A stretch of 7,036 bases of DNA from an uncultured Ruaniaceae bacterium (GTDB lineage Bacteria > Actinomycetota > Actinomycetes > Actinomycetales > Beutenbergiaceae), in the NCBI GenBank assembly GCA_938004115.1, contig CALKWS010000341.1, forward strand, positions 1-7,036. Reading direction: 5' to 3'. The position numbers were made by a program, and so were the translations under genes. Shown here in pieces: positions 1-4,464 of the stretch. The notes beneath the pieces were generated by a model, which was not told where the DNA came from, ran no database searches, and was given only the letters and a program-made list of their open reading frames with translations. The number at the start of each line of letters is the position of its first letter. Positions within the stretch are counted from its first letter, which is position 1.

Positions 1-42
1 GGCGTGAGTCACGTGGTGGCGGGCGTGAGTCACGTGGTGACG
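1..42. repeat. Two-copy 21-bp tandem repeat (truncated by window edge)
   Basis: Bases 1-21 and 22-42 are tandem copies that differ at a single base (G19 versus A40). The shared 18-base core is GGCGTGAGTCACGTGGTG. Each core holds the odd palindrome GTGA-G-TCAC and the overlapping palindrome CACGTG, and the second copy ends in the inverted pair GTCAC/GTGAC (29-33 and 37-41). The period equals seven codons, but I see no protein family in any frame, so I read it as intergenic. More copies may lie to the left of the window. Function unknown; a protein-binding site, a remnant of a dispersed intergenic repeat, or the 3' edge of an upstream gene are all possible. Confidence 0.75.
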
Positions 43-62
43 CCGGGGACGCGGTGGCACTT

Positions 63-87
63 GCACCCGGTGCCTGGTGCCAGGCGC
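63..87. other. GC-rich stem-loop upstream of yajC
   Basis: GCCTGG (72-77) and CCAGGC (80-85) are perfect inverted repeats. With the flanking G70-C87 and T71-G86 pairs they can form an 8-bp stem, although the two-base gap means the tip pairs must open to make a loop. An overlapping palindrome, GCACC-C-GGTGC (63-73), competes for part of the same bases. No T-tract follows. It could be a terminator of whatever gene lies upstream (ruvB is commonly there in actinobacteria, but it is not visible here) or an operator ahead of the yajC promoter. Confidence 0.4.
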
Positions 88-139
88 AACGGATCGTGTT
101 CGGGCGGAATGGATGGTCCGCCCCGCCGGCAGGATGAAC

Positions 140-145
140 TAGAAT
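140..145 (+). promoter_or_regulatory. Possible -10 element for the yajC-secDF-apt operon
   Basis: TAGAAT matches the TANNNT consensus of actinobacterial housekeeping -10 boxes and is one of few AT-rich hexamers in the upstream region. It would start transcription near base 152, giving a leader of about 33 bases before yajC. No convincing TTGAC-like -35 box lies 16-18 bases upstream, where the sequence is GC-rich (about 116-122). The call therefore rests on the hexamer and its position only. Confidence 0.4.
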
Positions 146-184
146 CGCCCAGACCCGATTTTCTGTTGGTGGAGACGTGCCCTT

Positions 185-583
185 ATGGATCCGATAATGC
201 TCATCTTCCTCGTTCTCATCTTCGGGATGTTGATCCTGATGATGAACAGGAACCGGAAGCAGCAACGCGAGCAGACCGAACTGCGGCGCTCGATCGCTGC
301 CGGCGATGAGGTGATGACGAGTTCGGGGATGTACGGCACGGTCACGGCCGTGGACGGCAACGTGGTCACGATCGAGTCCACCCCGGGCAACGCGAGCCGC
401 TGGTTCCTGCCCGCGATCGCGAAGAAGGTGGATCCGGCCACGGAGTACGCCAGCAGCACCGACGCGGCCGTGCAGACGGAGACCACCGAGCCCGAGGAGG
501 GCACCACCGGGACCTCCACCCCAGATGGCTTCCTGTCCGAGGACCAGGTGCGCCGGCCGTACCGGGACGAGAACAAGGACTGA
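185..583 (+). CDS. yajC: YajC, accessory subunit of the SecDF-YajC translocase complex
   Basis: A 132-residue small membrane protein of the preprotein translocase. It associates with SecD and SecF beside the SecYEG channel; its exact role in export is not settled. The N-terminus is a single hydrophobic segment (about residues 4-20, MLIFLVLIFGMLILM) followed by a basic cytoplasmic stretch (NRNRKQQR, 21-28). The family core is visible as GDEVMTSSGMYGTV (40-53), then the beta-rich DGNVVTIE (57-64) and SRWFLPAIAKKV (71-82). The tail from about residue 88 is Thr/Glu-rich, probably disordered, and variable in this family. The ATG start is preceded by GGTGGAG (168-174) with about 10 bases of spacing. 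It is first in the operon, immediately upstream of secD as usual in bacteria. I see no arrest-peptide-like RAPP motif in its tail. Assignment by hydrophobic profile, core motif and context is strong. Confidence 0.95.
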   Translation: MDPIMLIFLVLIFGMLILMMNRNRKQQREQTELRRSIAAGDEVMTSSGMYGTVTAVDGNVVTIESTPGNASRWFLPAIAKKVDPATEYASSTDAAVQTETTEPEEGTTGTSTPDGFLSEDQVRRPYRDENKD

Positions 584-589
584 TCGATC

Positions 590-607
590 CGGCCCGGTAG
601 CGGGCCG
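590..607 (+). promoter_or_regulatory. Perfect hairpin 1 in the yajC-secD gap
   Basis: CGGCCCG (590-596) and CGGGCCG (601-607) form a perfect 7-bp, all-GC stem with a GTAG loop, starting 6 bases after the yajC stop codon. No T-tract follows, so a classical intrinsic terminator is not supported, and secD lies only 46 bases further on. It may be an RNA-stability or processing element, or an attenuator between yajC and secD. Confidence 0.6.
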
Positions 608-618
608 CTGAGACCGCA

Positions 619-636
619 CCGGCGCGGCAGCGCCGG
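619..636 (+). promoter_or_regulatory. Perfect hairpin 2, abutting the secD ribosome binding site
   Basis: CCGGCGC (619-625) and GCGCCGG (630-636) form a second perfect 7-bp, all-GC stem with a GGCA loop, 11 bases after hairpin 1. Its 3' arm takes the first two bases of the purine-rich stretch GGGGAAGAAG (635-644), which is the only candidate SD sequence for secD. The stem could therefore limit or tune ribosome access. A weaker alternative pairing, CGCTG (606-610) with CAGCG (628-632), would break both hairpins. Structure is read by eye; the regulatory role is inference. Confidence 0.6.
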
Positions 637-653
637 GGAAGAAGACGACGTTC

Positions 654-2744
654 GTGGCCAAACCAAATCCTTCCGCCGTGCGCCCTGGGCGCACGATGGT
701 GCTGTTCTTCTGCGTCCTGGCGCTGCTCTTCGGCACGCTCACGGCGGGCACCATGCTGTCCGACGCCAGCTGGCGTCCGAACCTCGCCCTGGACCTGGAG
801 GGCGGCACCCAGATCATCCTCACCCCGCGCACGCAGGACGCCGACGAGATCACCGACGAACAGGTCGGCCAGGCGATCGAGATCATCCGGCAGCGAGTGG
901 ACTCCTCCGGCGTCGCCGAGGCGGAGATCTCCAGCCAGGGCGCCAGCAACATCGTCGTGGGGCTGCCCGGTGAACCCACCGAGGAGACGCTGAACCTGGT
1001 GCGGCAGAGCGCGCAGATGCGTTTCCGTGCCTTCCTCAGCGAGGGCGGCCCCGCCCCGATCGACCCGGCGGCGCTGCAGGCGCCCGAGGACATCGACCTG
1101 GGGGAGCTGGACCCGGAGGAACTGGAGGAACTGGCCGAGTCCGACGGGGTGGAAGAGGACGCCGAGGACTCAACCGGCCAGACCGACGGCACCGAGAACG
1201 GTACGGACGACGAGGGCGACGACACCACTGCCGACGGACCGGCCGCGGGCGGCACCACCACGGCCACCACCGACGACGACGGCAGCGGCGAGGAGGGCGA
1301 CGGGGCCACCGAGGGCGAAACACCCGAGGAGGAGCCGCGCGCGACGGCGGAGGAGATCGAGGCCGCCGCCCGTGACGCTGCGGACCTGGACGGCGACGGC
1401 GAACTGTCCGACACCCCGCTGAGCGAACCGGAGAACGCCTCGGACCAGGCCTGGGTCACCGAGCAGGTGCTGTACGACTTCTACACCCTGGACTGCACCG
1501 ACCCGGAGAACCTCATCGGCGGCGGCGGGGACGATCCGGACGCCGCCCTGGTGGCCTGCGCCGTGGACGGCACCTCCAAGTTCATCCTCGGTCCGATGGA
1601 GATCCCCGGCACGGACATCGAGAGCGCCAGCTCCGGCTTCCGCGTCACCGAGGGCGGGGTGGTCACCAACGACTACGCCGTCTCCATGCAGTTCAACTCC
1701 GAGGGCGCGGAGAAGTTCCTGGAGGTGACCCGGCGCATCTCCCAACCGGAGTACCAGGCCGCCGGCACCCACCGGTTCGCCATGGTGCTGGACGGCCTGG
1801 TGCTGATGGCCCCCACGGTCGAACGACCCATCCCGGGCGGATCGGCCGAGATCAGCGGCAACCTCACCCGGGAGAGCGCCCAGCGACTGGCTAGCCAGCT
1901 CAACTTCGGTGCGCTGCCGATCGAGTTCGAGGTGCAGAGCGAGGAACAGATCTCGGCGACCCTGGGCTCCGAGCAGCTCCAGCGCGGGCTGCTCGCCGGG
2001 CTGATCGGGCTCGCCCTCGTCGTCGTCTACGCGCTGGTGCAGTACCGCGCGCTGGCGATCATCTCCCTGGCCAGCCTCACCCTGGGCGGCCTGATGACCT
2101 ATCTGGTGATCGCCCTGATGTCCTGGCAGATGGGCTACCGCCTCTCCCTGGCCGGTGTGGCCGGCCTGATCGTGGCGATCGGCATCATCGCCGACTCCTT
2201 CATCGTCTACTTCGAGCGGATCCGCGATGAGGTCCGTGAGGGTCGCCGGCTGCCCGATGCGGTCGAACAAGGGTGGAAGCGAGCGCGCCGCACCATCCTG
2301 GCCTCCGACGCGGTCAACCTGCTCGGTGCGGTGGTGCTCTACTTCGTCGCGGTCGGCGGGGTGCGCGGGTTCGCCGTCACCCTCGGGCTGATCACGCTGA
2401 TCGACCTGATCGTGTTCATCTTCTTCACCCACCCCTTCATGCAACTGCTGATCCGCACCCGGTTCTTCCGGGAGGGGTCGAGGATGTCCGGCCTGGACCC
2501 GGAGCACCTGGGCGCCGTGGTCTCGGCCTACCGGGGCCGGGGACAGTTCCGCTCCCGGGCCGAGCGTGAGGCCGGTAGGTCGATGACCATCGCCGAACGC
2601 CGCCGCGCCGAAGCGTTGGCAGCGGTCTCCGCCCAGGCGGCCGACACCGTCTCCAGCCCCGCTGACGGTGCCGGTACCGACGGGCCGGAGCCGGGCGATA
2701 GCGCCCGCGGTACCAACGGCGTGCAGAAAGGGGACGAGCGATGA
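654..2744 (+). CDS. secD: SecD, protein translocase subunit (with large acidic insert)
   Basis: A 696-residue inner-membrane RND-type protein that, with SecF, uses the proton gradient to drive late steps of Sec export. TM1 lies at about 15-34, followed by the family motif LALDLEGGTQI (44-54) and the periplasm-side P1 domain (QAIEIIRQRVDSSGVAEAEI, 73-92). P1 is interrupted by a long acidic region (about 128-262) and resumes with FILGPMEIPG (310-319), the head portion AVSMQFNSEGA (342-352) and ISGNLTRESAQRLASQLNFG (400-419). TM2-TM6 follow between about 442 and 600. TM4 carries AIGIIADSFIVYFERIRDE (507-525), in which D513 matches the conserved proton-relay aspartate. The GTG start has a GGGGAAGAAG stretch 9-13 bases upstream; an internal ATG at residue 15 would cut into the lead-in to TM1. 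The last four bases overlap secF. It is clearly longer than the roughly 570-residue mycobacterial SecD as I recall it, mostly because of the insert and a hydrophilic C-terminal tail. Confidence 0.97.
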   Translation: MAKPNPSAVRPGRTMVLFFCVLALLFGTLTAGTMLSDASWRPNLALDLEGGTQIILTPRTQDADEITDEQVGQAIEIIRQRVDSSGVAEAEISSQGASNIVVGLPGEPTEETLNLVRQSAQMRFRAFLSEGGPAPIDPAALQAPEDIDLGELDPEELEELAESDGVEEDAEDSTGQTDGTENGTDDEGDDTTADGPAAGGTTTATTDDDGSGEEGDGATEGETPEEEPRATAEEIEAAARDAADLDGDGELSDTPLSEPENASDQAWVTEQVLYDFYTLDCTDPENLIGGGGDDPDAALVACAVDGTSKFILGPMEIPGTDIESASSGFRVTEGGVVTNDYAVSMQFNSEGAEKFLEVTRRISQPEYQAAGTHRFAMVLDGLVLMAPTVERPIPGGSAEISGNLTRESAQRLASQLNFGALPIEFEVQSEEQISATLGSEQLQRGLLAGLIGLALVVVYALVQYRALAIISLASLTLGGLMTYLVIALMSWQMGYRLSLAGVAGLIVAIGIIADSFIVYFERIRDEVREGRRLPDAVEQGWKRARRTILASDAVNLLGAVVLYFVAVGGVRGFAVTLGLITLIDLIVFIFFTHPFMQLLIRTRFFREGSRMSGLDPEHLGAVVSAYRGRGQFRSRAEREAGRSMTIAERRRAEALAAVSAQAADTVSSPADGAGTDGPEPGDSARGTNGVQKGDER
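1050..1439 (+). other. Low-complexity acidic insert in the SecD P1 domain
   Basis: SecD residues about 133-262. From residue 128 to 228 there is no Lys, Arg, His, Phe, Tyr or Trp, and Asp, Glu, Gly, Thr and Ala dominate. The stretch therefore looks disordered and strongly negative. It ends with DLDGDGELSD (244-253), which has the Asp spacing of a calcium-binding EF-hand or dockerin loop. By SecD topology it lies on the outer face of the membrane. The coding frame is continuous on both sides, and the G/C-ending codon bias continues through it, so it is not a sequencing artefact or a pseudogene scar as far as can be seen. Confidence 0.8.
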
Positions 2745-3847
2745 GGAGCTTCTCCCAGCTCGGTAATGACCTGTACACCGGGAAGAAGTCGTTCGCGATC
2801 GTGCAGAACCGGCGACGCTGGCTCACGATCGGCGTGGCGCTGGTGATCGGTGCGCTGCTGGTGCTGGGCATCCGCGGACTGAACCCCGGTATCGAGTTCC
2901 GCGGCGGGTCGGAGTTCACCGTCTCCGGGACGGCGATCACCGATCAGCAGCCGGCCCACGACGCGGTGGCGCAGATGGACGCCGACCAGGTGCCGCGGGT
3001 GTCCAACATCGGCTCCGACACGGTACGGGTGCAGACCGAGGAACTCACCGACGCCCAGACCACCCAGTTGCGCGAACTGCTGGCGGAGGCGTACCAGGTC
3101 CCCGTCAGCGACGTGACCAGTTCCTTCGTCGGCCCCACCTGGGGCCAGGACGTGACCACCCAGGCGCTCCAGGGCGGATTGATCTTCCTCGTCCTGGTCG
3201 CCGGGGTGATGGCCGCCTACTTCCGGCACTGGAAGATGGCGGTCGCGGCACTGGTGGCGCTGCTGCACGACCTGATCGTCACCGTGGGGATCTACGCGCT
3301 CATCGGCTTCGAGGTGACGCCCGCCTCGGTGATCGGGTTCCTGACCATCCTGGGGTACTCCCTGTACGACACCGTGGTGGTGTTCGACAAGGTACGGGAG
3401 AACACCACCCTGTACCAGGAGCAGACCAAGTACACCTACGCCGAGGCGGCGAACCTTGCGGTGAACCAGACCCTGGTGCGTTCGATCAACACCTCGATCG
3501 TGGGGCTGCTACCGGTGGGCGGGATCCTGTTCGTGGGCGCGTTCCTGATGGGCGCCGGCACGCTGCGGGACATCTCCCTGGCGCTGTTCATCGGGCTGGC
3601 CTGCTCCACCGTCTCCTCGATCTTCATCGCCACCCCGATCGAGGTGGCGCTACGGGAGCGGGACCCGGCGGTCCGGCGGCACACCGAGAAGGTCCTGGAA
3701 CTTCGGGAACGGCGCATCGCCCAGGCACAGGAGGAGGGTGTGGAACTCGACTCGTCGCTGACCTCCGCCCGGGCCGGGGGCCTGGTGGCCGGGGAGCACC
3801 TGGGCCAGGCCGCCCAACCCAAGCGGCGCCGGGGGAGGAAACGGTGA
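2741..3847 (+). CDS. secF: SecF, protein translocase subunit
   Basis: A 368-residue partner of SecD; the pair forms the proton-driven SecDF motor in the cytoplasmic membrane. A basic cytoplasmic N-terminus (NRRRW, 23-27) leads into TM1 (about 28-45), then the family motif GLNPGIEFRGGSEF (46-59) opens the short P1-like outer domain (to about 135). TM2-TM6 lie between about 142 and 300. The SecF signature is SLYDTVVVFDKVREN (207-221), where D210 matches the conserved membrane aspartate; the usual Asn-Asp pair is Tyr-Asp here. SIN near 248-250 precedes TM5. The C-terminal tail (300-368) is charged and ends in the very basic KRRRGRKR. The ATG lies in ATGA, overlapping the secD stop, with AAAGGGGA about 7 bases upstream, so translation is probably coupled to secD. 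Length is within the normal actinobacterial range. Confidence 0.97.
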   Translation: MRSFSQLGNDLYTGKKSFAIVQNRRRWLTIGVALVIGALLVLGIRGLNPGIEFRGGSEFTVSGTAITDQQPAHDAVAQMDADQVPRVSNIGSDTVRVQTEELTDAQTTQLRELLAEAYQVPVSDVTSSFVGPTWGQDVTTQALQGGLIFLVLVAGVMAAYFRHWKMAVAALVALLHDLIVTVGIYALIGFEVTPASVIGFLTILGYSLYDTVVVFDKVRENTTLYQEQTKYTYAEAANLAVNQTLVRSINTSIVGLLPVGGILFVGAFLMGAGTLRDISLALFIGLACSTVSSIFIATPIEVALRERDPAVRRHTEKVLELRERRIAQAQEEGVELDSSLTSARAGGLVAGEHLGQAAQPKRRRGRKR

Positions 3848-4374
3848 TCCCCGCCTCGCTGGCAGACCGGATCCGGCAGCGGATGCGGCAGGTGCCCGAC
3901 TACCCCGAACCAGGGGTGCTCTTCCGGGACATCACCCCGTTGCTGGCCGATGAGGTGACCTTCAGTGCCGCGGTGGACCGGCTGGCGGAACTGTTCGGTC
4001 CCGATGTCGATGCCGTCGCCGGGATCGAGGCACGGGGCTTCCTGCTGGCCGCGCCGCTGGCGCTGCGACTGGGTACGGGCGTGCTCGCAGTGCGCAAGGC
4101 CGGGAAACTTCCGCCCCCGGTGCACCGGCAGCGCTATGACCTGGAGTACGGCTCCGCCGAACTGGAAGTGTCCGGGGTGGGTATCCATCCGGGCACCAGG
4201 GTGGCGTTGGTGGACGACGTGCTCGCCACCGGCGGCACCGCCCGGGCAGCGGCCCATCTGCTGGAGCGGGTCGGCGCCGAGGTCGCCGGTGTCGGCGTGC
4301 TCCTGGAACTGGCCGACCTGGACGGGCGCGACAAGTTGACCGACTGGCCGGTGCACACCCTGCTGCGGGACTGA
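3844..4374 (+). CDS. apt: Adenine phosphoribosyltransferase
   Basis: A 176-residue cytosolic enzyme of purine salvage: adenine plus PRPP gives AMP and diphosphate. It shows the full APRT pattern: VPDYPEPGVLFRDITPLL (17-34), AGIEARGFLLAAPLA (59-73), RKAGKLPPP (84-92) with YDLEYG (98-103), and the PRPP-binding loop VALVDDVLATGGTA (120-133) with the acidic pair D124-D125. Length is typical. The GTG start lies in GTGA, overlapping the secF stop, with GGAGG (3834-3838) only 5 bases upstream. This SD sits inside the secF tail codons, so it is the third gene coupled in the secD-secF-apt run. The apt-rel neighbourhood is known from other actinobacteria such as Streptomyces. It links PRPP use and purine salvage with the alarmone gene by position; a regulatory link is inference. 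Confidence 0.96.
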   Translation: MIPASLADRIRQRMRQVPDYPEPGVLFRDITPLLADEVTFSAAVDRLAELFGPDVDAVAGIEARGFLLAAPLALRLGTGVLAVRKAGKLPPPVHRQRYDLEYGSAELEVSGVGIHPGTRVALVDDVLATGGTARAAAHLLERVGAEVAGVGVLLELADLDGRDKLTDWPVHTLLRD

Positions 4375-4412
4375 GGCCAGGTCCGCCGGCTCCGCACCCG
4401 AGCCCCTGGCCT
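4374..4412 (+). terminator. Nested hairpin after apt, probable operon terminator
   Basis: AGGCCAGG (4374-4381) and CCTGGCCT (4405-4412) form a perfect 8-bp outer stem, and GGCTC (4388-4392) with GAGCC (4400-4404) forms a 5-bp inner stem with a 7-base loop. The two stems are contiguous on the 3' side and separated by a 6-base bulge (4382-4387) on the 5' side. The outer stem begins at the last base of the apt stop codon. No T-tract follows, as is common for putative terminators in high-GC actinobacteria. It is the best candidate boundary between the Sec-apt operon and relA. Confidence 0.55.
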
Positions 4413-4452
4413 GCGTGGCCGAGCGCATACCGCTAATCACCGCGCCGTTGCG

Positions 4453-4458
4453 TACCAT
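4453..4458 (+). promoter_or_regulatory. Possible -10 element for relA
   Basis: TACCAT fits the TANNNT -10 consensus. Counting about 7 bases downstream puts the transcription start at or next to the relA ATG (4465), which would make a leaderless message. The -35 region (around 4430) has no good match. The A/T-richer patch 4425-4460 (catacc, ctaatc, taccata) contrasts with the GC-rich surroundings, supporting a promoter in this gap between the apt hairpin and relA. Confidence 0.35.
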
Positions 4459-4464
4459 AGGAAG

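Noticed and set aside
4..309. A plus-strand open frame from the left repeat into yajC
   Set aside because: It reads yajC in another frame and translates the tandem repeat, with no SD and no family resemblance. The yajC frame from 185 has a membrane segment and family motif.
185..583. Possible SecM/VemP-like arrest peptide in the YajC tail controlling secD
   Set aside because: The tail (88-132) has no RAPP/RAPG-like or other arrest motif that I recognise, and no extra small reading frame with a start and SD lies in 584-653.
1027..1422. Arg/Pro-rich open frames on both strands across the SecD acidic insert
   Set aside because: They are frame shadows of GAC/GAG/GGC-rich codons. The SecD frame is continuous through the insert and resumes the P1 domain with FILGP.
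1170..2507. A 445-codon minus-strand open frame opposite secD
   Set aside because: It is antisense to SecD motifs that are certain, is rich in His, Gln, Asp and Gly, and has no domain I recognise. It is explained by the lack of stop codons in GC-rich DNA.
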